Positions 1 through 12,743 are shown, counted from the first letter of the stretch. The stretch is 64,000 nucleotides of DNA from Heliocidaris tuberculata (GCA_025618425.1 CM046844.1:10873558-10937557); one strand, 5' to 3'. Notes: generated by a model from the sequence alone, not told the origin. Numbers and translations: made by a program.

Positions 1-757
1 CTGCTCACTGATGACATCATTATGCCGATTGCTTCTCTCTTTTTTCTTTTGAGGAGCGCGCGCATTTTTCGACCGCATCCCGTAACGCGATCCAGCGGGG
101 AGGTCAGGGGCGGGATGCACCGGCGCGGTGTGGTCGGAATCAGCGTAGAGATTCCCATCTTTATGTCTTCATACCCTTTTCCTTGTCACCTTTTTAAATT
201 ATCCATCTTCATTTTTATTCACCTTCGTGTCTCTTTCTCGACTAAAAAAAGACCCCTTTTTTCAAATCTTGTCCTTTTGCCCAGAAGACTTCAACTTCCC
301 CCACTCTGCTCTGCGCAAGCTCTGCGGTTTCGAGGTGATTAAAAACAACGAGAATTATTTTGCAGGGAAGAGTTTCTTATTCCATATTTACGCGTCGCTG
401 TTATGTTCTTTGTCTGTTCATCACGTATTTTTTCGAAGGTATTATGTCACATCAGGCTCGTAAAACTTGCAGACGATAGGAAGGAGACCTTTAGCTTACG
501 AATATCAGCATATACTTATTACCTCGTACAAAAATTGAGAGGGATTGGGAGAGACAAAAAAAAAAGATATAGGTCTTTTTTTTTCTCAAAGAAATGAGTA
601 TATAGAATAAAAACATTTTTTTTTAAATCAATGTTTGTTTTTGTGATGTTAGATATCGAGTAAAATATTGTACACTTGCTTAGAACTACCATGTACCAGG
701 ATATGAAAACCCTTCCTAATCCATTATCACTTATATAATTATGAAGGAATGGTAAAT

Positions 758-760
<3 letters not shown>
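1..760. other. Upstream non-coding DNA, no gene recognised
   Basis: The first 150 bases are unusually rich in CpG (for example GCGCGCGC near 57-64 and CGGCGCGG near 121), which stands out against the AT-rich remainder. This could be the edge of a promoter or CpG-containing regulatory element of a neighbouring gene, but no TATA box, splice signal or recognisable coding region supports a specific call. The rest is AT-rich unique sequence. The open frames here have no recognisable domain and look like chance. Confidence 0.4.

Positions 761-842
<82 letters not shown>
761..842. repeat. (CT)n microsatellite
   Basis: An almost pure CT dinucleotide tract with one interruption near 802. It creates artificial Arg-Glu repeat reading frames on the minus strand. 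Polypyrimidine tracts of this kind recur throughout the window. Confidence 0.95.
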
Positions 843-849
<7 letters not shown>

Positions 850-939
850 GTCTCCCTCTTTCCCTCCTCTCCCCTCATACGATAATGTCTTTTCTCCCCC
901 AATACTTTCCTGAAGACTTAATATAATTTGAACAGGCCT

Positions 940-1070
940 GGGCCCGTTGCACAAAACTTTCGTTTGATCGCAACTCCTAAAAATCAAACGCATTTCTGAT
1001 TGGCTGGAAAGAAAGTTGCGTTTGATTTTCCTGAGTTGCGTTCAAAAGCAAGTTTTGTGCAACAGGCCCC
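940..1070. mobile_element. Hairpin mini-transposon with GATTGGCTG core
   Basis: A palindromic element of about 130 bp. The left arm begins GGGCCCGTTGCACAAAACTT and the right arm ends with its near reverse complement, ending AACAGGCCCC. The arms are about 55-60 bp and pair almost throughout, including the internal ATCAAACGCA / TGCGTTTGAT segments. The unpaired centre contains TGATTGGCTGG, a CCAAT-box sequence. It has no coding capacity, so it is best read as a non-autonomous (MITE-like) element. It shares its terminal layout and central GATTGGCTG with the hairpins at 24.8-25.1 kb. Confidence 0.8.
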
Positions 1071-1660
1071 TGATGTATTATAATACACAAAATAGATACT
1101 GTACATTTCCCATCTACAAAAGACTCTTTACACTTTCGAAAGTATTGCAATCACCCTGGCGCAAAATTAATTCCCCTGTTCGTCTTACCTTCATTAAGCT
1201 ACACCATAATCATTTAATTATTTAAACTCCTATAAATCATGTGTCCTTAAAATATAAGTCTTCTTCAGAACCTTCTCCTTTCTGGAGAATTCTAACCACC
1301 TTCCCTTCCATACCCTTTCTCCTCTCATGTAGGTTTTTAGAATAATATCTTCCATGATTGTGCTGATCCATTTTGTGAGGTTTAGATTTGACTAAAGCAA
1401 GTGAGTAGCTAAATTCTGAGATATATTGGAAGAGATAGGTTCGGCTAATCAGTTTTCCTGTTTCATGCTCCATACATGATCTGAACCCGCCTTCATCATA
1501 TCCAGGATTGCGAAAGGTGTCATATATGGTTGCTCACCTGTCACGTTATCATGGTATACTAACGTAAGAAAAGTTATGATCAATGACGAAAAAAGGATTT
1601 TGAAGCACGATGATGGGGGATGGAAGGAATAAAAATACAGATAGCATAGAACCTGAGAGA
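1071..1660. other. Unique non-coding DNA
   Basis: AT-rich sequence without a recognisable gene, repeat arm or convincing exon. Short open frames are present but none has recognisable composition. Confidence 0.4.
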
Positions 1661-1698
1661 GAAGGGGGGCAGGGAGGGAGGGAGGGAGGAGGGAGGAA

Positions 1699-1781
<83 letters not shown>

Positions 1782-1800
1782 AGGGAGGGAGGGAAAGCAA
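1661..1800. repeat. GGGA/GA purine microsatellite
   Basis: A GGGA-rich stretch followed by pure (GA)n from about 1702 to 1779, then GGGA repeats again. The plus strand is entirely purine over most of the tract. Confidence 0.95.
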
Positions 1801-2960
1801 GAGAAAGATGCAAATATACTAAACGCTAAGTTTTGCCAAGGGGAGAGGTAGTTAAAAAATCTATCAAAAGAAAATTTGGGGCGTTGAGGGGGGGGGGGGG
1901 GGGGACTTAATAGTCATCAAACATTGATGATGATAACCCAACGCACCGTCAAACCAAATCTGGTGAGGTCCCTAGCAAGAACCATTACATACATATATAT
2001 GTATCTGAATGATATTTATAGCCACCTATACACTATTTTGATTAACATTGAATAACAAATCTTATAATTATATTCGAAGTGCATGAGGCAGGATCCGCAA
2101 GATATGTGTTCAATGAGAGATGAATCTGCCCGAGCTGAAATATGTGTGTGTCCTCTGACTGTCTGCTACTAGACTTCGCGTGGGTCTATCCAATATCCTC
2201 AACATATCTATCAATGATATCTCATCCCTGGTATCTATGTCTTCATGGCTTCACATCAAGGCAAAACTTTTATTTCATCTTTCTCGTATTTCCAAGGAAA
2301 CACTGTCGGGAATTGACAACAATCTTAATCAAGAACGTCTGCCTCAAGTCTACCAAACTCTAGTCATAGCAACTGTTTTTTTTTTTTTTTTTTTTTGTCT
2401 TCGTCCATTCCCATATCATGAACAAGAAAGTTATTATGGTCATCTTTTATCTTGTTCTGATTTAGGAATTATTCGGAATAGCTTGAGCGAAATCTAGATT
2501 GTCTTGAATGTCCTTCCTTGTATAATGTCAGGGAGGATTATCTTTCTGTTTTTGGCGGGAATAGAATGAGATCAGAATAAATAGCGTGATGCGTATTAAA
2601 TCAGAATCACTTTGCAGTCGTAATTTCTACCGCATAGGCGTTCTTCTTCTTTTTTTTTTCTTTTTTCTTTTGTCCCTCCTATTTCCCTTCATTATATATC
2701 TTAACATGACCTTTCTTGACCTTTTTCTTCTTTCTCTTTTTCGTTTCGAATTTATCTTCAAAAAGTTTAAAGCAAGAATAAGGCAAAGGGAAATCTCAAA
2801 GACTTCTTATCAAATTCTAGGAAATAAATTGTGCACAAGACGTACGGATACCAGCTTCGCCCCCTCCCCCACATTTTTTTTTAATGAATGATAAAATGAT
2901 AAGCTTCCATCGAAATGAATATTTCTTTTGAAAAATGCTCTCTGTATCCTCCCGAAATAT
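1801..2960. other. Non-coding DNA with homopolymer runs
   Basis: Contains a poly-G run at about 1888-1904, a poly-T run at about 2376-2396 and further T-rich tracts near 2650. The rest is AT-rich unique DNA. Predicted frames across the poly-T tracts are low-complexity phenylalanine strings and not gene-like. Confidence 0.5.
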
Positions 2961-2961
2961 A

Positions 2962-3312
2962 CGGTGGTGATGATGGTGATGGTGGTGGTGGTTAAGGTCG
3001 TTTTGATAGTGGTGATGATGAGTGTGGTATATATTATGAGAGGTGGAGGTGGTTGTTAAAATTGGTGATGGTGGCGATGGTGGTGGTTGATAAATACATG
3101 TAGTTGTGATTTGGTAGGCGTTGGTGAAGGGGTGATGGTGCTGATGGTAATGATACAGATGGAGTTGGCTGTAAGATGTGGTGGTTGTGGTGGTGGTAGT
3201 GATTGTGCTGGTGGTGGTGTTGTGGTTGTTGTGGTGGTGTTGGTGGCGGTGGTGATGGTGGTAGGTGGTTGTGGTCATGTTGGTGGTTGTGATAGTGATG
3301 GTGATGATGATA
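2962..3312. repeat. Degenerate GGT/GAT trinucleotide repeat
   Basis: A long imperfect array of GGT, GAT and GTG triplets. On the minus strand it translates as His/Thr/Pro-rich frames, which are artefacts of the repeat. The degeneracy suggests an old array. Confidence 0.9.
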
Positions 3313-3500
3313 ACGCATTGATGGGAAGCACAGGCTGCATAATTATCATGATTATGCACGGAAGAGCCTGTAACTGCCCCTATAGCCACTGCTCCTTGTA
3401 AATATCATGGTCCTATCTTCTTTTCTTTCACAAACCGTTTAATGCTCCTCCCAATTATTCTGTACTTCTACCAATGCAATCTTCCGTTCCGGTTCTCTTG

Positions 3501-3645
3501 CAGTGGCGTATCCAGAAATTAGTGAACATGCGGGCCGCCCTAGTTTTATACAATACCTCGATTTATTATTATAACATCTTCTATGTCTTCAAACGGGGGG
3601 GGGGGGGGGGGGTAAACCGGTCCCATCCTACACTGGATACGCCAC
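3501..3645. mobile_element. Short TIR element (CAGTGGCGTA family)
   Basis: The left end CAGTGGCGTATCCAG at 3501 is matched by the inverted right end CTGGATACGCCACT ending at about 3645. The 145-bp interior holds a poly-G run near 3595-3612 and no coding sequence. The CAGTG terminus is compatible with hAT-type termini, but no 8-bp target duplication was convincingly identified, so the superfamily is an inference. Confidence 0.65.
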
Positions 3646-5636
3646 TTCTCTTGTTTGTTCTTCTCTTCTCTGTTATTATTTTCATCCCTGTCTCCGCGTG
3701 GGTCTTCTCGGTGCATGTCTGTAACACCATCCCTGGTATCTGTGTCCAGAGTTTAATGCATCCTTTGTCGTGCCGGGTATGACGCGGAGCGATAGCTTTC
3801 GTGATCGTCTTTATTTTCATTATTTGGGCGGGAAGCAATCGCCTGCATGGGAGATAATGTCTTGTATACAGACACAAGGGTCTTGTCTGTTAGCGATCAC
3901 ATTGTGGTAAAAACAATTAGCCGCAAACCATGCAATCGGCCGACAAGTAATCTTTTAACATTATTTGAATAATCAAAAGGGTCTTTTTTACTTATAGGGC
4001 CTTCATTTAAGATGATATAGTCTACCAAAATAAATCCTAACATACTTTCTAAATGAAATTACCGTGTTGGCAGTGGTGTCGCCTCGGGGTAGGGGCTCAA
4101 TATTTCATCATTACTTTACTTCATCAAGGAGAAGGATAGGGGGGGGGGCTCGATATTTTATGTCAATTAATCTATAATTGTATAAAAAAAAATTTAAAAA
4201 TAGTAAGAGAGAGAGAGAGAGAATGTTTCCTCCTTCCTGAATATCAATTCTCCATCGAGGAGTGAAACGAATGAGCACACTGAAATTTTGAGACTATGGC
4301 GAATTATACACCAATGTTTAGCATGTGTGCGAATGTAATCTCGTCATTGAAGTAAAGCTGAAGTATACCAAGATCACATTTGCTGCAGAATACAGCAGCA
4401 ATTGTTGCACAAAATTTCTTGGGAGCTTCGGGGGATGCAGCCCGGATGCAGCCCCCTACCCGCGCTTTGTACGCCTTTGGGTACGTAAGGGAGGACAGGT
4501 ACGTCATCCATATGCAATAATTGTAAGAGGAAGGAGAGAAAAACTACAATTTGGAGAAGGAAAAAAAAAAGAATTCGTTTCACTATCATGAAGTCAAATA
4601 GACGACTAACTATTACGATATGAATTTTTAACAATGATTACTGAAAGAGAATGAAGAGAAATGAAGCGAAAATAACATGCAGAACCTTCTTTTTGCCAGT
4701 TTTCATACCACCCCCTAAAAAAATGAAATAAAAGGGGTGAAGATTTGCGGCTATAATCCTAAAAATGGATTGGCACCTATACAGCTCTCGTCAGAAAGGT
4801 CGGATGCTTAAAAAACATAAGGTCAAGGAAGTACTCCTTCATTCTATCTTTTGGGGCAATGTCCCACGTATCAAAATTTTGAATTCCACCAAAAGTTTTA
4901 ATCATCGTTGTCAGCCAAGCGATAAGAATGTCGTCTTTTTGTTAACAATACCGACTAAGAAGAGGAAAGAGACCCTGCCGCCCAAGTGTCTCCGAAAATA
5001 GGATCAACATCCCCACAACAAAGGGATAAACGTGATGTTTTAGTCGATTCTCCCGCCAAAATCACCGGACGACAAGTTATTCCTTTCCTCCCTGCCCTCC
5101 CTTCGAAAACTTTTTTTCTTCTCATCTTTCATTTTATATATAATATCAGACCTTGGAAAGAAGATTATCAGAAGATGTTTTGTTGACTGGGGGAGTGGTG
5201 TTCTCTTATTCGTTTTCGGTGTGAGTTAACGCGGCTTATATAGGGGAAAAAATACTGAGCATCATTTTAATAAGTTCTGCATACAGAGATGATGTTTGAT
5301 ACGGGGTCGCAGACGATACAAACCGAAGCGCGTGCTGCAGCATGAAATTTTTTGAAAGTTGGTTTTCGCGCGCATCCGAGTGAGACGATCAAGTCTTGCT
5401 TGTCTGTTCTCTACAACACACGCGAGACGACAGTCGTGGAGTCAAAACATCTCAATTTCTTCACCCAACTTTGGAGATTTTTCTTTTAGTAAACTGTTGA
5501 TGAAGTCAAGAAGTCTTATGTCAGAGAGACGATTACAGATATCCAAGACATTACCAATAATATAGACATGACGATAAAAACAAGAATTGCATTGTTTTTT
5601 TTAGCATTTGTAACAAAAAGTTCGGCGAAAAATATG
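3646..5636. other. Upstream non-coding DNA
   Basis: Mixed-composition DNA with short homopolymers and a GA run near 4206-4222. The part at about 5295-5450 is locally CpG-rich (AAGCGCGTGCTGCAG, TCGCGCGCATCC, ACACGCGAGACGACAG). It could be a regulatory element or an unannotated 5' exon. No frame with recognisable protein content was found. Confidence 0.35.
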
Positions 5637-5637
5637 T

Positions 5638-6400
<763 letters not shown>

Positions 6401-7820
6401 CAAATTATTAATTTTGTGACCAAATGAAAAGAATTAACATATCTTCACTTTGACTTATGAACTCGAACATTCCGCAAGCGTCGCAATTCTAATCCTTACA
6501 TTTAATTTGCACGATTCACGATTCTTATCTTCATCGAACATTGTCATCATTGTCATCCTGCGCAATCACAATAATTCATCCTAAGTTCTGCCATCATCGT
6601 CGTCGTCATCATCATTTTGGCATTTTCTCTCTTCTAATTCCTCTCTATTAACTAGTTTCCATGTGCGGCAATCCCGGGGGACGGGGGGGGGGGGGGGCGT
6701 TCCCCCGAAAATTTTGAAGTTTATGCAGCAACCAATGGCAAAGGCTAGTGACAGGGAATCGCCACACATGCCTATATCGAACAACTCTATAAAATGTTCT
6801 TACCTGCTTACGAAGACAAGTCATCATGCTCCACGAAACCAAAGCCGACGATTAATATTACCCCCCCCCCCTCCTCTTTATTTATTTATTTATTTTTTTT
6901 TTTTTTTACATCTATATGAACTTTTAAATGTTCTTAGGCAAAGACATCATCACCTTAAACATCAACTTCTTTTTCTTTGATATCGTCGTGACTTGTGCTA
7001 ATTTCCGACTCTCTCGCCCCTCTCATTACCATGAGTACCCCGTGATGTCCCTCAATAGGGCCTGCTGATCCTGGAATTCACTCTCACTCCAATTTAGAGA
7101 GAGACAATTAAAGACTATTTTATTTATCCACCATTCCCGAACGATCTTTACCATGCAGGCACACCAAACAACGCTAAATTGGATAATGTGATAAATGGGT
7201 ACAAATTGGCTTGATGTTGACAATGACATTCTTCTCCGTGTCACGTCTGAGAGTATTTTTTATTCGACTTCATTTTCTCTTGGAGCTCAGAAGTCAGCAG
7301 GTTAGCTCTGGTGGTTATTGTTAGGTAATTTGGGAGAGGCAGGCACGATAAGAAAATTGTAACGGTTCAAACTCAAGTTTAGGATGAAATTAAAGAAATG
7401 CGTCATTTCAAACAAATTAACAAAATTAACAACATCGCGACGTAACGGGCTGTAATTGTCTCTTTCTCTTTAATTTGGTTGTAAAATTTGAGCAAAGGGC
7501 AAAACGTTGTCCGAAGAGAGGGTATAGATTTGGCGTTCAAGGTCAGTATTGTTTATGAGGGTCTCTCTTTGTCCAATCACGATTCAATGCTTTTGCATGC
7601 AGTTAGCATTTAGTGGTCAACTGGGGGGGGGGGGGGGGAATTCTGAGTAGGCATAATCAAGGGGGGGGGGAACCACACAGATGAAAAGTTTTTCGAAAAA
7701 TGAAACATTGAGGTAATCAAAGCATTTTTTTTTCTTTCAAATTGGATTTGGATAAAGAAAACAGACACAACTGTATAATATGATCAAAAGAAAAAAGACG
7801 AGGCGAGAAGGAATAGAGAC

Positions 7821-7852
<32 letters not shown>

Positions 7853-8590
7853 ATCAAGGACGACAAAACATACTGATTTATTGTGTCTTCTCATACTGTA
7901 TACAAACTGCTTATATCGTCACATAAAATTATAATTCATGTATCAAATCAACAAACTACATGAGCTATATACTTATGACCTCCTACCTCCCTATCATTCA
8001 CACGGGTATTAACTTCATTCACATATCGGATCTCTTCAATCAATAATGATAAAGCTCGCGTGTCACTATTTGGGATTAACTTCTATTCTCCTCAGCTCAT
8101 CATCCCACTTACATCCCTTTCATCCGCGAGGAATTAAGGAGACATCACACAAATTGGCGCCTTTTTATTTTGTAGAGCGCGCTAAATAGGGATGGGTGGT
8201 ATGGATGGAGATAATCGGATCGCTGTTAATAAAGAGGATACTCGATGACTTATAGGTAAGATACCAATCAATTAAGTTGTATTCATCAGGCGACAAGCTG
8301 TAAAAGACATCTATTGTTGTAATAAGGCTAATGAGAATTTGACTTTTGAGGCGTCGGGCCCACATCCTAAATACCTGAGGGCAATATGCTGTGGAATATT
8401 TTTTCATCTGTGGCACATTCTGCTCCAGGCTGCTTCCTTATTTCATACAGATTCAAATGAAAAAGTCGCATGCCTTAAAAATGAATATTATTATCATTCA
8501 ATCCATTACGAATTAATCAATTAGATAATTGGCAGATTTATTATGCATTTTATAAATCAATATTCATTTGTCTTTCAAGTTTTTAATATT
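6401..8590. other. Upstream non-coding DNA with poly-G/poly-C runs
   Basis: Contains poly-G runs near 6685-6698 and 7622-7638, a poly-C/poly-T tract near 6861-6907, and GA then G repeats near 7818-7851. No gene is recognised. The short frames are unsupported. Confidence 0.45.
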
Positions 8591-8882
8591 TATAATTAAA
8601 TGAATTAAAAAAAAAACATAGATTCATATACATTAACGTATAATAACTATGATTGCATTTCTTTTAATATCAGTCCTTCAGTTCAGTTCTAGAAAAGCAA
8701 CAACAAAATAAAATAAAACAAATATATTTTCCTAATTTCAGTTATTAAACTATAATACATACCATTTTTTTTTTCTCCTTTCATGTGATCTTTAAATAGG
8801 CCCGCATGTAATATTTCAGAGTACATACTTTGCCCTATAGCAGTGAAGTCAAAGTTCTGTCATCTTTCTTCTTATTTCAAAA
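8591..8882 (+). repeat. Direct duplication, copy 1 (about 290 bp)
   Basis: This block recurs at 9321-9603 in the same orientation. It runs from TATAATTAAATGAATT through ATCAGTCCTTCAGTTCAG and AGGCCCGCATGTAATATTTC to CTTCTTATTTCAAAA. The two copies are nearly identical, with a few substitutions and small indels around A/T homopolymers. The 430-440 bp between them are not part of the repeated unit. Confidence 0.95.
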
Positions 8883-9320
8883 CTCATTCTCAACTCAATC
8901 ATACAGTCTTGAACATAACTCAGCAAATCGTTGTAAATCGATTTCATTTGTATACTGAATTAAATTTGATAAAATTATTATTGATCAATCAACCATATAT
9001 GTGCAAGCAAAATTAATTTTATACTAATTTCTGTATTATTTTATGAATATCTTTATACTCTTCTTAGACATCGGCTAACTTAAAAACTACATGACGAATA
9101 TAATATTGAAAAAGAATAGGACTATTCTCTTTTGATAACCGTTAAAATCACAAATTCATATGCCGAAATGCCTCTATTGTGTCAATGTAAAATTTATGAA
9201 TATTATAAAATATGACTGATAAAATATTTCCAATAAAATTTTCTAGTAACTGTCGGATTTCAAGGCGTTTTTTCTTTAAAAATTACAATCCATATACATG
9301 TACTATTGTGTAGAATTTCA

Positions 9321-9603
9321 TATAATTAAATGAATTTTAAAAAAACATAGCATTTATATACATTAACGTATAATAATTATGATTGCATTTCTTTTAATAT
9401 CAGTCCTTCAGTTCAGTTCTAGAAAAGCAACAACAAAATAAAATAAAACAAATATATTTTCCTAATTTCAGTTATTAAACTACTTACCATTTTTTTTCCT
9501 TTCATGTGATCATAAAATAGGCCCGCATGTAATATTTCAGAGTACATACTTTGCCCTATAGCATTGAAGTCAAAGTTCTGTCATCTTTCTTCTTATTTCA
9601 AAA
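9321..9603 (+). repeat. Direct duplication, copy 2
   Basis: Second copy of the block at 8591-8882. It lacks a few bases around ACTATAATACATACC and the T homopolymer. Its offset from copy 1 is about 730 bp. It lies roughly 0.6 kb before the probable promoter of the PRDM3/16 gene. Confidence 0.95.
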
Positions 9604-9852
9604 TGAATTTACAATATTTGTGATATGATTTTAGAAGATAGTGATATATCCCTTTAATGTAGAATTAGTGTTTGATAATCGAAATGTTTTTCTAATTAAT
9701 CTTACTTTTCATTTGACTGCATTCATTATTTACATGAAATTGAAATATTAGAGCTAATTATAATGACTTCTAAAGTGTATCATAACAGAAATGCGAAAAC
9801 AAGACCAGATTTCCTATTTATTCATTGCCCTATAACAATACTTCGATTTCAG

Positions 9853-9942
9853 GAGATTATAGGCGACATGTGTCCTTCTGGCCCTCTCCTCTCCCAAACC
9901 CAATTGAGAGCTCTTTTGAAAGACATCAGTTACAAGCTAGCT
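9853..9942 (+). other. Candidate 90-bp exon upstream of PRDM3/16
   Basis: A stretch of 90 bases is bounded by a good acceptor (TTCGATTTCAG) and a very good donor (GCTAGCT|GTAAGT). It is open in frame (30 codons), starting EIIGDMCPSG and ending in ISYKLA. It also sits inside a 66-codon ATG-to-stop frame (9763-9963). It could be a 5' exon of the PRDM3/16 gene, using the possible acceptor ATTGATATTCAG ending at 10441, or an exon of another transcript. The protein matches nothing I recognise. Confidence 0.25.
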
Positions 9943-10189
9943 GTAAGTTTCGGCGCTGAATAATGCATTTTTCACGCCATCTATAAACGGTCGATAATTT
10001 AAGTACCCCGAAGCGTCTTGGCTTGCTTTTGTTACGGTAATGCAAGAAAAGCTGAGGAAAAGTTCAAGTCGAACGACCATCGAAAACCCCTCAGATGATG
10101 TTGATTGTCCTCTCGCGCTAAGAGACCGATATTTAGAATATTATTATACCTCATCACCCTGAATATGCATAGAAGCCGTCTGCTTCTCC

Positions 10190-10473
10190 CGAAGAAATCA
10201 CTTTTAGCCCCGCCCACAGCCCTGATTGGCGAAGAAAGTCCGGAGACTGCGCAAGCGTACAGGTGGTTTATGTAAATCTGTCTCCTTCCTGGTAATAAAG
10301 TTTACGATCGCTCCCGATCCACGAGGTGCCTAACTTTACGTCTGCGCTCACGCTTGCTTGTTTTTGTGTGCGTGTAATGTTTACGGATTCACCTCGATCG
10401 CAAATTGCAAAATATAGGGAAATCGTGTTATTGATATTCAGAAGAGCTGCTGTGTAAAAAAAAAAATAACTGC
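10190..10473 (+). promoter_or_regulatory. Probable promoter and 5' leader of PRDM3/16 gene
   Basis: Just before coding exon 1 the sequence becomes more CpG-rich. It contains CCCCGCCCAC (GC box, about 10209-10217), TGATTGGC (inverted CCAAT box, about 10223-10230) and CTGCGCAAGCG (NRF1-like, about 10248-10257). There is no clear TATA box. A possible splice acceptor (ATTGATATTCAG) ends at 10441, so some transcripts may splice into the leader instead of starting here. Function is inferred from position and motifs only. Confidence 0.4.
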
Positions 10474-10630
10474 ATGAACGGGACTAAAATCAGTGAAACG
10501 CTGGATCTGCCAAAAGCAGCGGAAAATCTGTTGGAAAGTGAACGTTTTGGCTCGTGCTGTTCAGAGGCAACCGAGGAATCTACGGGGATCATGCGATCGA
10601 AAGCTAAGGCTAGGAAGTTAACAAACACAG
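10474..10630 (+). CDS. Prdm3/16: PRDM3/PRDM16 homologue, coding exon 1
   Basis: First coding exon of a MECOM/PRDM16-type chromatin and transcription regulator. An in-frame ATG at 10591 begins MRSKAKARKL, closely matching the N-terminus of vertebrate MDS1-EVI1 and PRDM16 (MRSK-x-x-ARKL). In vertebrates this short basic motif binds RBBP4 of the NuRD complex. The ATG at 10474 would add 39 residues with no recognised domain. The ATG at 10591 has A at -3, whereas the upstream one has T, so 10591 is preferred as the main start. The exon ends at ACACAG|GTGAGA after the first base of a codon (phase 1), matching exon 2 at 45631. Confidence 0.9.
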
Positions 10631-10797
10631 GTGAGAGAATTGGCATGGTAGTTAGGCAGTGTATGATATTGCTCTCTGCACCTAATCCCCAGCCCAGCCC
10701 GGTGGTATCGGCTGCAGGGATGCATGCATTCTGGAGACGATGCACCGCGCTGCTTCCTTGCAAGTCAGCGAAGTTTAGCGCTCAGGAAAAGGCTTAG

Positions 10798-12570
10798 GCC
10801 ACCTCTCCGACCATTTCCAGTGATTTTTCGAACGCGTGGTTCGTGAAATTCTACCACTTTAGCCCGACAGTTTGTTTTCTTTGAGCTGAATTTTCACGTT
10901 TTGATCCCTGGAATGCGCGGATGTTTTTGCAGCGGGATTTTTCACTCCAAGGTCAGCGGCAAAGCTTCTCTTGCATCCCCAGGCCGATCCTCTCCCGTGT
11001 CTGTTTAACCAGATACTGGTGCATCTGCATTATCATTCTTACGACCCCTCTCTTTTGCCCCCTTTAACAAAATTTATTGTTTTAGATTTTTCGAAACATG
11101 AAATATCACTTGCCATCAGTTATATTATTTTATAGCATTCTTTATTTACAAATTTTACACATTTAGTTCTCCTAGAATCTAGATCAGTAAACCTCTTATG
11201 ATCTTTTCACTTTAATGAGAGTTCATTTTAATCTTTATAGTTTATGACAAGATTTATGAATTTTATTAGTTATTTTAAATAATTTTTTTTTGTTTTACAA
11301 TAACTTATCCAATTCAATGATTTATAGAAGGAATGTGATAATTTAGATGTAGTTCAAAGGATATGGTACTAAAACTAAAGAATGCATAATAAATCTGGAT
11401 AAAATGAAGTTGCATATAAATAATTAATACATATGTACATGCAGGCCCCATTTTGATGAATGAATTAACCATATTGTGGTTAATGATATCTCCAGATTAT
11501 ATCTTGTATGAACACAAACTGACAACTGTTTATTTTGTTTTTTTTTACTTTGATTTAAAAAAAAAATCAACATTTAGGATTTTCTTGTTAGAAATTCTTG
11601 TGTAGGATAAATTTTGTGTTAATTTGTTATACAAGTCTTTAGGCTATGGTCAAGCTCATCACAAGTATTTAGAATTTTAATAATTATCAGCAACTTGGAT
11701 TGGAAGTTGGTATTATTCCTTGAATGTGCTCTTGCATTGAGAAGTCTGCCATTGCAGTATTTTGAGGATGAGAAAAGTCAATTATTTTTCTCTTCCCATT
11801 TTCTATATATCATCTTTCTCACTCTTTCTAGCCCTTTTTTCAAATTGACAAGGTGTTATCACAGAACCCCTTGCTCCTATCTCCTATGTCTTTCATATTC
11901 TCCCCTTATACCCTCTAACCTTTTCTAATTCTACACCCCTCTCAATACTCTCCTTTATCCATACATCGAAATTTGTAAACTCCCTGGGGAGGGGGATATT
12001 TTTTTCAAGAAGATTCCCACATTCATTTCCCTTCTGCTTCATGTATTGTGCTGTTAGTATCTGCCTTCCCACTCTACCTCAAGACTGATATTATCTGGGT
12101 GTGAATATTATTGTTAAACTAAATGTAGGGCCTAAACAATTCAACATTTGATTAAAAATCTACTCCTTGTGTTACCCTCTTAACATTTTTTTTTTCTTCT
12201 GTACATCACCATTCTCTCGTCCTGATGTCTTGAAAATCTGCTTCCCTCATTCTCTTCCATCTCTGCTAGAATTTCCAAGGAGTTGTGATAACTCCTTGGA
12301 ATCTCTAATTACTGGTCAGTGAGAGTGACCCTGAGTGTCTGGTCATTCACTGGTCGTTTGGATCATGATTCGCCAAGTTTTTCCAAGGATGAATGGGGAG
12401 TTGATTTCAAGGAATGAAATCCAGAATGTTACCAGAAATTTTAAATCATTCTCAGATCAAATATCTTGGAGCTGAATGTTCTTAGTGACATCCAGGCCAT
12501 GTGCTTGCTGATCTGTTTCACATCTTTAATTGTAATAGATTGCAGACATATATTTTTTCTTAATTGTCTG
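10798..12570. other. Intron 1, proximal part
   Basis: The first 250 bases after the exon stay moderately GC-rich (for example ATTTTTCGAACGCGTGG and CCTGGAATGCGCGGATG), suggesting intron-proximal regulatory DNA. From 11 kb it becomes AT-rich. No gene, RNA or repeat family was recognised. Confidence 0.4.
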
Positions 12571-12574
12571 ATCA

Positions 12575-12743
12575 TTAAAGGGGAAGTCTACCCTGGAGTT
12601 GCCAATTTGTGTTTGGTCGATAGCAACTTCAAAACTTCATTACTTAGCTTCTGTCAGATTTTCCTCAAACTTTCCCTGGTCTGTTTCACTCATTTTATGC
12701 TTTCACTGAAGCCGACTTGATGCTAGAGTGGACTTCCCCTTGA
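12575..12743. mobile_element. TTAA-flanked mini-transposon (short copy)
   Basis: Begins TTAAAGGGGAAGTCTACCCT and ends with the inverted GTGGACTTCCCCTT. The right TTAA has decayed to TTGA. The interior contains CAGATTTTCCTCAAACTTTC, related to the core shared by the elements at 41.0 and 56.0 kb. It has no coding capacity. Non-autonomous element; TTAA specificity suggests piggyBac- or Kolobok-type mobilisation, which is an inference. Confidence 0.7.

Noticed and set aside
2817..3401. His/Thr-rich 190-codon frame and Gly/Val-rich opposite frame
   Set aside because: Artefacts of the degenerate GGT/GAT trinucleotide array.
10428..10763. 111-codon minus-strand frame over exon 1
   Set aside because: Antisense shadow of the PRDM3/16 exon and its downstream intron; no independent support.
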